A DNA stretch of 64,000 nt. It comes from Aldehydirespirator sp965248735 (GTDB lineage Bacteria > Actinomycetota > Acidimicrobiia > Acidimicrobiales > Aldehydirespiratoraceae). Under the pieces are notes generated by a model. That model saw only the letters and a program-made list of their open reading frames with translations. It ran no database searches and was not told the origin of the DNA. The stretch spans positions 124,001 through 188,000 of the forward strand of contig OZ252146.1 in assembly GCA_965248735.1 (NCBI GenBank), in the 5' to 3' direction. The stretch's first letter is position 1. Every line of letters begins with the position of its first letter. The position numbers and the translations under genes are program-made. Below are positions 36,058 to 46,361 of this stretch, piece by piece.

Positions 36058-38124
36058 CATCGGCGAGATCAGACCCTGGGCGGATCCGACGGTGCTGCAG
36101 TTCAATCGGCTGACGATGCACGTCCCGATGGCTGGGTTCGACCGCCGCCCGCTCGACGGCCGCTGGTCGCTGGAGCTATTCGACAATCCCGACGCGGTGC
36201 CGGCTGAGGCGTTGGAGGGCGAGCGACCCCGGGCCGCAACCGTCGCGGTGCCCGGGAACTGGACCATCCAGGACCTCAGCAGCCCGTCCGGCCCAGCGTT
36301 CGTGGACACGCCCCACTACACCAACACCCAGATGCCGTTCGGCGGGCCGCCGCCGCGGCTGCCGGAGCGGAACCCGACGGGGGTGTATCGCCGCCCCTTC
36401 ACGGTGCCGGCCGGCTGGATGAAGCGCCGCGCCGTGCTGCATGTCGCGGGGGCCGAGAGCGTGCACGCGGTCTACGTGAACGGCCGGTTCGTCGGATACG
36501 GCACCGACAGCCGCCTCCCCAGCGAGTACGACGTGGGGCCGTTCCTGGTGCCCGACCGCAACGAGCTGGCGATCGTGGTCGTGAGGTACAGCGCCCACAG
36601 CTACATCGAGGACCAGGATCAGTGGTGGATGGCGGGCCTGCACCGCTCCGTCTGGATCGAGTCGCGCCCCGACGTCCACATCGCCGACCTGCCCGTCGCC
36701 ACCTCGTTCGATACTCTCACCGCGGCCGGAACGGTGGATGCCACGGCCGTGGTCTACTTCGGCGGGGCGCCGGCGCCGGGCTGGTCGGTGCGGGCTTCCT
36801 GTGGGAGTGGAAGGACCACGGCCTGCGCCAGCGGCTGCCCGACGGCCGGGTGCGCCTCGCATATGGCGGCCAGTTCGGCGATACGCCCCACGACGGCAAC
36901 TTCGTCGCCGACGGCCTGGTGTCCGCCGACTTGGAGCCGCACCCGGCGATGCGCGAGGTGGCCTGGGTGTACCGTCCTGTCACCGTCACTCGGGCTCGTG
37001 GCGGCCTGCGGGTCGAGAACCGGCGCTCGTTCACCGCTTTGGGCGACCTCCGAGCCCGCTGGGAGGTGCTCGTCGACGGCGTGGTCGCCCAGCGGGGCAC
37101 GCTGCGGGTACCTGACGTCGGCCCGCACTCGTCGGCGACCGTGCCGCTCCCCGACCTGCCCGTTGGGCCGGACTCGGGCTGCGAGGTCCATCTGACCGTG
37201 CGATGGGAGACGAGAGACGACACGTGGTTCGCTCGGGCCGGCCACGTCGTCGCCTGGGACCAAGTCCAGGTTCCGGTCGGCAAGGCCCGCCACGCCGGTG
37301 GTCTCTCGACCTTGTCGCCGGCGGACTCGAACGAATGGGGGCGCGACGCGCTCCTAGCTGCAACCGGCTCCGATGGTCTCCAGAACGGATCGCCGGCGGA
37401 CTCGCTGGTGTCCCCGCAGCTCAACCTGTGGCGCGCTCCGACCGACAACGACGGATTCAAGTTGATGCCCGATCTCGCGCAACGGCTGCGGGTGGGCGGA
37501 CAAGCTCTGCGCCTGTGGCGGGATGTCGCACTCGATCGTCGCCCGCCCGAGGAACTCGTGGGCCACCGGGTCCTGGTCGAACGCGATGAGCACGGCACGA
37601 CCTACCGGCACACGGTCGACGTCCCCGAGTCGCTCGCCGACCTGCCCCGCATCGGAGTCTGCATCACGATCCCGGCCCGGTTCACCGAGCTGCGCTGGTA
37701 CGGGCGCGGGCCCCACGCGAACTACCCCGATCGAAACCGCAGCGCCATGCTGGGAGTGTGGAGCGCCGAGCCCGACGAGTCGCCGTACCTGGTGCCCCAG
37801 GAGTTCGGGCTGCGCACGGACTGCCGGTGGTTCGAGATCATCGACCCGGCGGGCCGCGAGGCAGTGCGGATCGACGCCATCGCGCCGCAGGCCCTGCACT
37901 TCTCCGCCACCCACCACACCCCGGCCGACCTTTACGAGGCCGCCACCCAGTCCGAGCTGCGCCGCCGGGACGGCCTGGTGGTGTGCGTCGATGCGGCCCA
38001 CCGCGGCCTGGGCACAGCGAGCTGCGGACCCGACGTGCTCCCGCAATACCGGCTAGCGGCCGGGCGCCACGAGTTCGCCTATCGGGTGAGCGCAAGACCG
38101 GCCGGCGGGGCACATTCAACCTGA
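36047..38124 (+). pseudogene. lacZ: Beta-galactosidase (GH2, LacZ type) with the catalytic core deleted and frame shifted
   Basis: The sugar-binding domain (36047 to about 36780) is well kept: DGRWSLELFDNPD, VPGNWTIQDL, TNTQMPFGGPPPRLPERNPTG, VYVNGRFVGYGTDSRLPSEYDV and EDQDQWWMAGLHRSVWI. Near 36788 the frame jumps by +1 and continues as GAGFLWEWKDHGLRQ, the last strand of the TIM barrel, followed by the full domain 4-5 region (FGDTPHDGNFVADGLV, LWRAPTDNDG, WYGRGPHANYPDR). About one third of a normal LacZ is gone, including both catalytic glutamate regions (the WSLGNE and EYAHAMGNS type blocks are absent). ATG at 36047 has AGGAG upstream. Confidence 0.9.
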
Positions 38125-38234
38125 CCGAGGTCAACTACAGTGGCACTCCCGACCCGCATCGCCTCGACCGCGGCCCGACCACCACTCCACACGGCACCCA
38201 TTCCACCTGACCGAGACCAACGACAGCGGCACTC
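38113..38234. repeat. Diverged direct repeat around the lacZ stop codon, period 86 bp
   Basis: The segment at 38113-38148 (beginning CATTCAACCTGACCGAGG) recurs at 38199-38234 (CATTCCACCTGACCGAGA) with about five differences. The first copy includes the lacZ TGA at 38122-38124. Older than the other gene-end repeats judging by divergence. Confidence 0.75.
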
Positions 38235-38246
38235 TCGCGCCTGCGA

Positions 38247-39407
<1,161 letters not shown>

Positions 39408-39428
39408 AACGTACCGCCGCCCAGCAGC

Positions 39429-39523
39429 GCCAGAGACGGCATGGTCCCGGTGATCGGGTGCTGTCGGGTCTCGGCGAGAACACCGGCAAGATCGTCATCA
39501 CGATTCCCGAGAGCCGCGCCTGA
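39429..39523 (+). pseudogene. Remnant of a second MDR dehydrogenase gene
   Basis: Rightward codons give ARDGMVPVIG, then, one base out of frame, VLSGLG joined directly to ENTGKIVITIPESRA and a stop. The intact gene at 29120-30133 has the same order (MDGTVAVIGVLSGFG and EHTGKIAITIPPDNP) separated by about 85 residues, so this is a copy that lost its 5' part and an internal segment. It is squeezed between galK and the ATPase gene. Confidence 0.75.
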
Positions 39524-39533
39524 GATCAACCGA

Positions 39534-40721
39534 TCAGTTCGAGAGGCTGTTGACGAATGCGCCCATGCCGGGGACGGTGAAGGCCACGAGACCGCGCCCG
39601 GGCGCATAGACCAGCCCCTTGCGGATCAACTGATCGCGGCACGGGCCGAGGCCGCTGTGGCTCTTGTCGAGGCGCGCCGCGATCCGTCCGGTCGACACGG
39701 CCGCATCGGCGTCACCGGCCTCGGCCGCCATCGCTGAGAGGTAGGCGCGCTGCGCTGGCGTGGCCCGCTGCCAGCGGATGCCGTAGAAGTTGGCGTTGAG
39801 GTCGCGGCGCGCCCAGATCACGCCGACCGCGGCGTCCTCGGGAACGATGGTGTTCGGGCCGGGGGCGAAGTCCCAGGTCGTCTTGCCGAAGAGCTGAAGG
39901 AAGTAGGGATAGCCGCCCGAGTTCTCCACCGCATGGTCGAGAGCCGCCTGTTGCCAGGAGACTCCGAGCGTCTCAGCCGGCCGCTCCAATGCCTCGGCGG
40001 CGTCGCCGGGGCCGAGCGTGCCGACCCGCCGGTAGGAGAACAACCGCTCAGAGTAGGTCTTCACGTCCATCAGCAGGGCGGGCAGGTTCGGGAGCCCGGC
40101 CCCGGCGATGGCCACCGGGAGACGCTGCCTGCCCGCCTGATGGGCGGCGGCGAGGATGGCCGCTATGTCCGAGCGCGCCAGCGCCTGCAGCTCGTCGACG
40201 GCCAGCAGCACGCCCGTGCCCAGCTCCGCAGCCGCCTCGCCCAAGTCGGTGACCAGCTCGCACAGGTCCAGCTCGAGGTTGCCCGAATCGGCCCGGCCGG
40301 CCACGCGGTCCACGTCGATGCCCACCGCGATCGAACCGTCGGGCGACCCCTGCAACGAGAAGGACTTGAACACTCCGAGGGCCCGACGGAGCCGAGCCGA
40401 CGAGCGGTGCCGCCACGAGGCCACCCTCAGCGATGCGGTGAGGGCTCCCGCAGCCAGTGTCCGGAACGGGCGGGCATCGCCCGCCTCCACGAACGCGGCC
40501 ACCCATCGGCGCTGCTCGGCCATCGACCGGAGCTCCTCCAACAGCACCGTCTTTCCGATACCGCTCAGCCCCGTGAGAACGATGCCCCGCTCAGCTCGCC
40601 CCGCGCTGAGCCGGTCGAGCAAGATCCCGAAGCCCGACAACTCCTCGCCCCGGCCCGCCAGCTCGGGAGGCCGCTGCCCGGCCCCAGGGGCATACGGATT
40701 GACAACGGGGTCCACAAACAC
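39534..40721 (-). CDS. AAA-type ATPase resembling archaeal-type/STAND ATPases
   Basis: A 395-residue P-loop protein: the N-terminal NPYAPGAGQRPPELAGRGEEL leads into Walker A GLSGIGKTVLLEEL (near residue 52) and Walker B GVLLAVDELQALAR (near 170), then a sensor-like region and a C-terminal winged-helix-like part (STGRIAARLDKSHSGLGPCRDQLIRKG, in part). The pattern fits the orc1/cdc6-like ATPases annotated as ATP-binding proteins in Actinomycetota, whose roles are mostly unknown. GTG at 40719-40721 is used; GTG at 40713-40715, two codons on, could serve as a leaderless start. Confidence 0.8.
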   Translation of the reverse strand: MFVDPVVNPYAPGAGQRPPELAGRGEELSGFGILLDRLSAGRAERGIVLTGLSGIGKTVLLEELRSMAEQRRWVAAFVEAGDARPFRTLAAGALTASLRVASWRHRSSARLRRALGVFKSFSLQGSPDGSIAVGIDVDRVAGRADSGNLELDLCELVTDLGEAAAELGTGVLLAVDELQALARSDIAAILAAAHQAGRQRLPVAIAGAGLPNLPALLMDVKTYSERLFSYRRVGTLGPGDAAEALERPAETLGVSWQQAALDHAVENSGGYPYFLQLFGKTTWDFAPGPNTIVPEDAAVGVIWARRDLNANFYGIRWQRATPAQRAYLSAMAAEAGDADAAVSTGRIAARLDKSHSGLGPCRDQLIRKGLVYAPGRGLVAFTVPGMGAFVNSLSN

Positions 40722-40767
40722 CGACTATAGCAGTTCCTAAATTAGTCTAAAGATTATTATTAGACTA
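40719..40767 (-). promoter_or_regulatory. Promoter and palindromic operator of the ATPase gene
   Basis: TAGTCTAA (40743-40750) and TTAGACTA (40760-40767) form a perfect 8-bp inverted repeat with a 9-base spacer in an AT-rich island. Leftwards, TGCTATAGT gives an extended -10 (TATAGT, complement of 40724-40729). The palindrome covers the -35 position, as for a repressor site. Start of transcription would fall at or inside the first codons, implying a leaderless mRNA. Confidence 0.6.
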
Positions 40768-40911
40768 CTGTAGAATGTGATAGGGTCACCGGTTGACGCG
40801 AGCGGCGCCAGCGGCCCGCGTCCGGCACCACCAGCACGACGACCGACGACAAACGTCACTAGCAGGTGCGCGAACTGCATAGCGCGCCGTCTCCCGTATG
40901 GGCGCGCCGGA

Positions 40912-40931
40912 GCCTCGCCGGTCGGCGAGGC
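40912..40931 (-). terminator. Hairpin terminator after coxM
   Basis: GCCTCGCC, loop GGTC, GGCGAGGC: a perfect 8-bp GC stem 12 bases beyond the coxM stop in the leftward direction. The remainder of the 40768-40943 gap shows nothing else. Confidence 0.65.
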
Positions 40932-40943
40932 GTCAATCAGCGC

Positions 40944-41762
40944 TTACGCCACTCCGGCGGCGTTGAGGGCCCGCTCGGTGAGCACCCTGGCCAGATGGCT
41001 GCGGTACTCGGCGTCGGCGTTGAGGTCCTCGGGCGGATCGAGCCCGTCGGCGGCCACGGCGGCCGCGTCGGCAGCCGAGGCCCCGCCCGCGAGCGCAGCC
41101 TCCACCCCGGAGGCCCGGATGGGCACCGAGCCCATGTTGACCAGGCTCACGCCAGCGCCGCCGTCGGCCACGGCCACCCCGACGATGGCCCAGTCCTGGG
41201 CCCGGCGGTTGAACTTCTGGTAGTTCCAGCCGCCGGTACCGGCCGGCACCCGCACCTCGGTGATCATCTCGTCGTCGGCCAGCACCGACTCGAAGTACCC
41301 GGTGAAGAAGTCCGTGGCCGCGATCTCACGCGACCCGCCCGGTCCCTGGGCCACGATCGTGCCGCCCAGCGCCAGCACCGCCGCAGGCAGGTCCGACGCC
41401 GGATCGGCGTGGGCGATGGTGCCGCCCAGCGTGCCCCTGTGGCGCACCGCCGGGTCGCCCACCAGTGCCGCCACCGACGCCAGCATCGGGCAAGCCTCGG
41501 CCAGCGCGGCCGAGTGCTCCAACTCGCTGTGGCGAGTCAGCGCCCCGATCGACACCGTGCCGTTGCCAGCCCGGATGTAGCGCAGGTCGTCGAGACGGCC
41601 CACGTCCACCAGCACGCTCGGCGTGGCCAGCCGGTAGCGCATCATCGGGATGAGGCTGTGGCCGCCGGCCAGCAGCTTGGCGTCGTCGCCGTGCTCGGCC
41701 AGCAGCGAAACCGCGTGTTCGGCGGACTCGGCAACCTCGTAGTCGAATGCGGCGGGAATCAC
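40944..41762 (-). CDS. coxM: CoxM-like FAD-binding subunit of a molybdenum hydroxylase
   Basis: FAD subunit of the xanthine oxidase/CO dehydrogenase family that passes electrons from the Fe-S subunit to quinone. FAD contacts are visible in KLLAGGHSLIPMMRYRLATP and the second glycine motif HRGTLGGTIAHADPASDLPA. 272 residues. GTG at 41760-41762 overlaps the coxL stop (GTGA). Gene order S-L-M on the coding strand is that of form II enzymes. Confidence 0.9.
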   Translation of the reverse strand: MIPAAFDYEVAESAEHAVSLLAEHGDDAKLLAGGHSLIPMMRYRLATPSVLVDVGRLDDLRYIRAGNGTVSIGALTRHSELEHSAALAEACPMLASVAALVGDPAVRHRGTLGGTIAHADPASDLPAAVLALGGTIVAQGPGGSREIAATDFFTGYFESVLADDEMITEVRVPAGTGGWNYQKFNRRAQDWAIVGVAVADGGAGVSLVNMGSVPIRASGVEAALAGGASAADAAAVAADGLDPPEDLNADAEYRSHLARVLTERALNAAGVA

Positions 41763-44149
41763 GACGCACCTCCTTGGGCATCGGCGATGGCTCTCCAAAC
41801 TGTCTGGGGCGACGCGGGCATGGGCATATCGCTGATGCCCAGATCCCGCAGCGCGTCCACCACGGCGTTGATCACCGCGGGGGCGGCCGCGATGGTCCCG
41901 GCCTCGCCCACGCCCTTGACCCCCATCGGGTTGGTGGGGCTGGGCGACGTGTGGCTGTCGAGCCGGAAGCGGGGCGCCTCCGCGGCCGACGGCACCAGGT
42001 AGTCGCCCAGGTTGGCCGACACCAGCTGGCCGTCGGAGTTGTAGACGGCGTCCTCGTACAGCGCCTGGGCCGCGCCCTGCAGGATGCCTCCGTGCACCTG
42101 GCCCTCGACGATCAGCGGGTTGATCTGCACGCCGCAGTCGTCAACCGCCACGTAGTCCACCAAATCCACGTTCCCGGTGTCGGTGTCGACCTCCACCACG
42201 GCGATGTGGGTGCCGTTGGGGAACGTGAAGTTGGGCGGGTCGTAGGTGACGTGGGCCTCCAGGTTGGGCTCCATCCCGTCGGGCAGGTCGTGGGCGGTGA
42301 ACGCCGCGAAGGCGATTCCCGCCAGCGGCACCTCGGCCTCGGGCGTGCCCCTCACCCGGAACACCCCGCCGGAGAACTCGAGGTCCTCCTCGCTGGCCTC
42401 CAGCTGGTGGGCCGCGATGGCCCGGGCCTTGTCGATCACCTTCTCGGTGGCCATGTAGACCGCCGTGCCGCCGACCGCCAGCGACCGGGAACCGTAGGTG
42501 TCCAAGCCAGTGGGGCTGACCGCGGTGTCGGAGTGCAGGACCTCCACGTCGTCGGGATCGACGCCGAGCTGGTCGGCCACGATCATCGACCAGCAGGTCT
42601 CATGGCCCTGCCCGTGGGGCGTGGAGCCGGTCACAACCTGCACCTTGCAGGTGGGCGAGATCCGCACCGTGGCCGCCTCCCAGCCGCCCGCGCCGTAGGC
42701 GAGGGAAGCCAGCACCCGGCTGGGGGCCAGGCCGCACATCTCCACGTAGCTGGAGAAGCCGATGCCGATCCGCTTCGACGAGCCCGCGGCCCGCCGCTGG
42801 GCCTGCTCGGCCCGGCGCTCGGAGACCCCGGCCAGCGCGACAGCCTTGTCGAGCACGGCCTGGTAGTCGCCGCTGTCAAAGATGAGACCGGCGGGCGACG
42901 AGTACGGGAAGGCGTCGGCACCAATGAAGTTGCGGGCCCTGATCTCCTCGGGCGACACCCCCACGGACACCGCCAGCGAGTCCATGGCCCGCTCGATGGC
43001 GTAGGTGGCCTCGGGACGGCCCGCGCCCCGGTAGGCGTCGGTCGGGGTCCGGTTGGTGAACACCGACGTGCACTCGAACAGGTAGAGACCGATGTCGTAG
43101 CAGCCGTGGTACAGGAACCCGCCCAGCAGCGGCACGCCCGGCGTGACCAGCTGCAGGTAGGCGCCCATGTCGGCCAGCAGCTTCACCCGAACCGCCTGCA
43201 CCTTGCCGTCGGCGTCGGCGGCCAGCTCGATGTGCTGCACCTGGCCCCGGCCCTGGATGGTGGAGGTGGCGCCCTCGGTACGGCCCTCGGTCCAGCGCAC
43301 GGGCACGCCCCGCTGCATCGCCAGGGCGCTGCACAGGATCTCCTCGGCGTAAACGTTGAGCTTGCATCCGAAGCCACCGCCCACCGACGGCGCCACTACC
43401 CGCAGCTTGTTCTCACCGATGCCGAGGACCACCGCGGTCATCACCTTGAGAATGTGCGGGATCTGGGTGGACGAGTACAGCGTGAGCTCTCCGCCGGCCG
43501 GCGACGGCACCGCCGCGCAGCCCCGGGGCTCCATCGGCGCCGGGATGAGACGCTGCTGGAGGTAGCGCTCGCTGACGACATGCACTGCGTCCGCGAAGGC
43601 AGCGTCCACGGCCGGGGCGTTGTCGCCCCAGAGCCCCCACGTGTAGCACTCGTTGGTGCCGAGGTCGGGATGCGCGAGGGGCGCGCCGTCGGCGACTGCG
43701 TCCTCAATCTCGACCACCGCGGGCAGCGGCTCGTAGTCCACGATCACCGCGGCGGCGCCGTCAGCCGCGGCGTAGCGGGAGTCGGCCAGGACCACCGCCA
43801 CCGCGTCGCCCACGTACTTGGCCGTGCCCCGGGCCACGGGCAGATGGGGCGGGTTCTTCATGTCGGGCGTGACCGGCCAAGCGCACGGCAGGGCACCTTC
43901 GCCCCAGAGCGGGGCCAGGTCCTCGCCGGTGAGCACCTCGTTCACGCCGTCGATCTCCAGCGCGGCCGAGCCGTCGATGCCGACGATGTTGGCGTGGGCC
44001 TCGGTGGAGCGCACGACGCCCACCCAGACCGCGCCGGGCAGGGCGAGGTCGTCGATGAACTTGGCCTCGCCGGTGAGCAGGGCCGGATCCTCCTTGCGCA
44101 GCCGGCGCGAGCCGACGTGGGCGGCAGGAGCGTCTTCGGTGATGGTCAT
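41759..44149 (-). CDS. coxL: CoxL-like molybdopterin subunit, form II
   Basis: Catalytic subunit of a molybdenum hydroxylase. The active-site loop reads AYRGAGRPE (about residue 370), the form II signature; the AYRCSFR loop of true form I CO dehydrogenase is absent. Other blocks: VGGGFGCKLNVYAEE, MEPRGCAAV, GSTPHGQGHET and the C-terminal GVGEAGTIAAAPAVINA with the conserved glutamate of the active site. 796 residues, normal. Substrate is uncertain: form II enzymes oxidise various N-heterocycles or aldehydes, and CO only in some reports. Confidence 0.93.
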   Translation of the reverse strand: MTITEDAPAAHVGSRRLRKEDPALLTGEAKFIDDLALPGAVWVGVVRSTEAHANIVGIDGSAALEIDGVNEVLTGEDLAPLWGEGALPCAWPVTPDMKNPPHLPVARGTAKYVGDAVAVVLADSRYAAADGAAAVIVDYEPLPAVVEIEDAVADGAPLAHPDLGTNECYTWGLWGDNAPAVDAAFADAVHVVSERYLQQRLIPAPMEPRGCAAVPSPAGGELTLYSSTQIPHILKVMTAVVLGIGENKLRVVAPSVGGGFGCKLNVYAEEILCSALAMQRGVPVRWTEGRTEGATSTIQGRGQVQHIELAADADGKVQAVRVKLLADMGAYLQLVTPGVPLLGGFLYHGCYDIGLYLFECTSVFTNRTPTDAYRGAGRPEATYAIERAMDSLAVSVGVSPEEIRARNFIGADAFPYSSPAGLIFDSGDYQAVLDKAVALAGVSERRAEQAQRRAAGSSKRIGIGFSSYVEMCGLAPSRVLASLAYGAGGWEAATVRISPTCKVQVVTGSTPHGQGHETCWSMIVADQLGVDPDDVEVLHSDTAVSPTGLDTYGSRSLAVGGTAVYMATEKVIDKARAIAAHQLEASEEDLEFSGGVFRVRGTPEAEVPLAGIAFAAFTAHDLPDGMEPNLEAHVTYDPPNFTFPNGTHIAVVEVDTDTGNVDLVDYVAVDDCGVQINPLIVEGQVHGGILQGAAQALYEDAVYNSDGQLVSANLGDYLVPSAAEAPRFRLDSHTSPSPTNPMGVKGVGEAGTIAAAPAVINAVVDALRDLGISDMPMPASPQTVWRAIADAQGGAS

Positions 44150-44152
44150 GTC

Positions 44153-44623
44153 TCAGTCACCTCCCGAGCCCGCCACGGCGAGCACGGCGTCGACGATGTT
44201 CTGGTAGCCGGTGCAGCGGCAGAGGTTGCCCTCCAGGCCGTGGCGCACACCGCTCTCGTCGAGGCCGGGATACTCCTCGACCAGCGAGATGGCGGCCATC
44301 ACCATGCCCGGCGTGCAGTAGCCGCACTGCAGGGCGTGGTGCTCATGGAACGCCTGCTGCATGGGATGCAGCGTCCCGTCGGCGGCGGCGACACCCTCGA
44401 TGGTGGTGATCTCCGCGCCGTCGGCCTGCGCCGCGAACATGGTGCAGGACTTGGCGGATTGGCCGTCCACAAGCACCGTGCACGCACCGCAGCTGCTGGA
44501 GTCGCAGCCGACGTTCGTGCCCGTGAGCCCGAGATCGTCGCGCAGCGCGTGCACCAACAGGGTGCGCGGCTCCACTTCGAGGCTCCGCTCGGTGCCGTTG
44601 ACGGTCAGGGTCACAGCTGTCAT
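44153..44623 (-). CDS. coxS: CoxS-like [2Fe-2S] subunit
   Basis: Iron-sulfur subunit with two [2Fe-2S] clusters. Plant-type ferredoxin cysteines lie in GCDSSSCGACTVLVDG and a further cysteine in KSCTMFA; the second cluster is bound by QCGYCTPGM and LCRCTGYQNI. 156 residues, full length. ATG 44621-44623 heads the leftward coxSLM operon; the three coding stops and starts are at most a few bases apart. Confidence 0.94.
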   Translation of the reverse strand: MTAVTLTVNGTERSLEVEPRTLLVHALRDDLGLTGTNVGCDSSSCGACTVLVDGQSAKSCTMFAAQADGAEITTIEGVAAADGTLHPMQQAFHEHHALQCGYCTPGMVMAAISLVEEYPGLDESGVRHGLEGNLCRCTGYQNIVDAVLAVAGSGGD

Positions 44624-44708
44624 GAGCTTCTCCCTGGGGTTGACCGGTGGGGTTCGACATACTGCCTCAACTTCGGGCCGCTGTCGAACGGTTCCTTCGT
44701 CGGGTTTC

Positions 44709-45578
44709 TCAACCGGCCCGAGTCTCGAACCCCGAGGCCCGTTGACGGGCCAGAGCGACCCGGGCCACCGGCAGGTCCTCGGGGTTGGTGACGCCGATCC
44801 AGGACTCGTCGGTGGGCACCACCCGAACCGACAGCGAGCCGCGCTCCATCCGCTCGGCCACCACCGTCGGCAGCAGACATTCGGCGTCCGCGTCGGCGCG
44901 GTGGACGGCCAGGAACCGGTCGAAGCCGTCGCCGATCCAGCCGAACGCGGCCCGGGGGAAGGCCCACAGGTTCAGGGACACGGAGTCGTCGTCGGCAAGC
45001 TCGACGGCGGGCACGGCCGACGCGATCGCGCCGTCGGCTCGCCGGGCCACGCCGTGGTGCTCGACGATGCCGACCAGGCGGCCGCCGGATACCTCGCACA
45101 CACCGCGGCTGACCGCGCCGGTCCGCGACAGCGAGGGCCCGAGGCGGTGGATGCACAGACAGGCTTCGCCGTCGGCTAGCTCGCCCGCGGCGGCGGCCAG
45201 CGCCGACAGCGCGGTGGGGCCGTAGTAGTCGTCGGCGTTGCACACCACGAACGGTCCGGGCACCTCGTCGGCGGCGACCAGCACGGCGTGGGCGGTGCCC
45301 CACGGCTTGGCCCGTGGCGGTCCGTGCTCGTCCTGGCGGACGTAGGCGAACTCGATGCCGGCTCGCTGCGAGGCGCCGTGGCGGGCTTCGACGTGGCCGC
45401 GGACTGCGAACTCGATCTCGGCTCGAACCACAAGCACCACCTTGGAGGCGCCCGCCGCGACCGCTTCGGCTATGGCGTAGTCGAGGAAGGCCTCACCGTT
45501 GGGTCCGACCGCGGCGAGCTGCTTGTCGCCGCCGAAGCGCCTGCCGACGCCCGCCGCCATCACCAGCAGCGTGAACAC
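44709..45578 (-). CDS. NTP-transferase family nucleotidyltransferase
   Basis: Sugar-nucleotidyltransferase-like protein, 289 residues. The nucleotide-binding N-terminus MAAGVGRRFGGDKQLAAVG and the later blocks KPWGTAHAVLVAADEV, FVVCNADDYYGPTAL (metal-binding Asp pair), GRLVGIVEHHGV and SVSLNLWAF define a family common beside sugar kinases. It lies 85 bp upstream of coxS in the same direction. The MobA/MocA cofactor enzymes of molybdenum hydroxylases have a shorter and different pattern, so I do not assign it to cofactor maturation. Start codon at 45576-45578 is TTG or ATG-type by frame; no strong ribosome binding site seen. Confidence 0.78.
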   Translation of the reverse strand: MFTLLVMAAGVGRRFGGDKQLAAVGPNGEAFLDYAIAEAVAAGASKVVLVVRAEIEFAVRGHVEARHGASQRAGIEFAYVRQDEHGPPRAKPWGTAHAVLVAADEVPGPFVVCNADDYYGPTALSALAAAAGELADGEACLCIHRLGPSLSRTGAVSRGVCEVSGGRLVGIVEHHGVARRADGAIASAVPAVELADDDSVSLNLWAFPRAAFGWIGDGFDRFLAVHRADADAECLLPTVVAERMERGSLSVRVVPTDESWIGVTNPEDLPVARVALARQRASGFETRAG

Positions 45579-45650
45579 GCCGGCTCAGCGCTCCGGGGCG
45601 GCGGGCATGGCGTGGCTGCCGGCGGGCCCCGAGGCGACCGGGACCACCCC

Positions 45651-46256
45651 TCAGCGCTCCAGCAGGTGGCGCACGTGGTGGGTCTCGTTCACGGAGCGCA
45701 CCGTGCGCACGCCGGTGCCGGACGCCGCCACCCGGGTGATGCCGCAGTAGTCGACCAGCAGCGACAGCGGGTCGTCGATGCCGAGGAGGATCTGCAGGTA
45801 CACGCCGGTGACCATGCCGTGGCAGTACACGGCCACGGTGCGGGACCGGTTGGTGCGGATCACATGCTCGAAGCCGCTATGCACCCGGGCCCTGAACTCT
45901 TCGTAGCCGTCCGAGAAGATGGTCTCGCTGAGATCGGCGTCGTAGTAGTGGGCGGTAGCCGGATCGTCCCGGCTGTACTCCTCCGCGGGCACATAGATCC
46001 GGGACCGGTGGTCGGACTCGCGCAGGTCGTCGAGAGTCTCGATGCCGAGCCCGAGCCGGCCGGCCAGGGGCTCAGCCGTCTGCACGGCTCGCTTCATGGA
46101 CGACGACACGATGTGGTCGACAGCCTCGTCGGCCAGGTAGTCGGCAGCAGCCTCGGCCTGGAGGCGACCGACATCGGCCAGGGCCGGATCGGCGGAGCCG
46201 CCCTCGGGAGCCTCGTCGCGCACGGGACGGGCGTGGCGGATCACGAGCAGCTCCAC
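45651..46256 (-). CDS. Histidine phosphatase family protein
   Basis: Phosphoglycerate-mutase-like phosphatase, 201 residues. LVIRHARP at the N-terminus holds the catalytic histidine, IVSSSMKRAVQTAEPLA the second arginine block, and VAVYCHGMVTGVYLQIL the second histidine. GTG at 46254-46256 begins the first strand; the open frame extends upstream to 46832 through the repeat region without meaning. Substrate unknown. Confidence 0.85.
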   Translation of the reverse strand: MELLVIRHARPVRDEAPEGGSADPALADVGRLQAEAAADYLADEAVDHIVSSSMKRAVQTAEPLAGRLGLGIETLDDLRESDHRSRIYVPAEEYSRDDPATAHYYDADLSETIFSDGYEEFRARVHSGFEHVIRTNRSRTVAVYCHGMVTGVYLQILLGIDDPLSLLVDYCGITRVAASGTGVRTVRSVNETHHVRHLLER

Positions 46257-46361
46257 GACGCCGGAGGCTACCGGGGACCCGTGCCTGTCTAGGTGCCAGC
46301 GCCAGACGCGAGGTTGGCGGCAGGCCGGTGCTGCACCACCGGGTCCTAGACAGCACCCGAT

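Noticed and set aside
36047..38124. Simple sequencing frameshift in lacZ
   Set aside because: A one-base error cannot explain loss of about a third of the protein, including both active-site glutamate blocks.
41759..44149. Form I aerobic CO dehydrogenase
   Set aside because: The AYRCSFR active-site loop is absent; AYRGAGR and S-L-M order indicate form II.
41747..44791. A 1014-codon rightward open frame opposite coxL and coxS
   Set aside because: It is the antisense of well-conserved genes in GC-rich DNA, with His/Arg/Gly-rich composition and no domain.
44709..45578. MocA/MobA-type cofactor enzyme for the molybdenum hydroxylase
   Set aside because: Its blocks match a sugar-nucleotidyltransferase-like family better; proximity to coxS alone is weak evidence.
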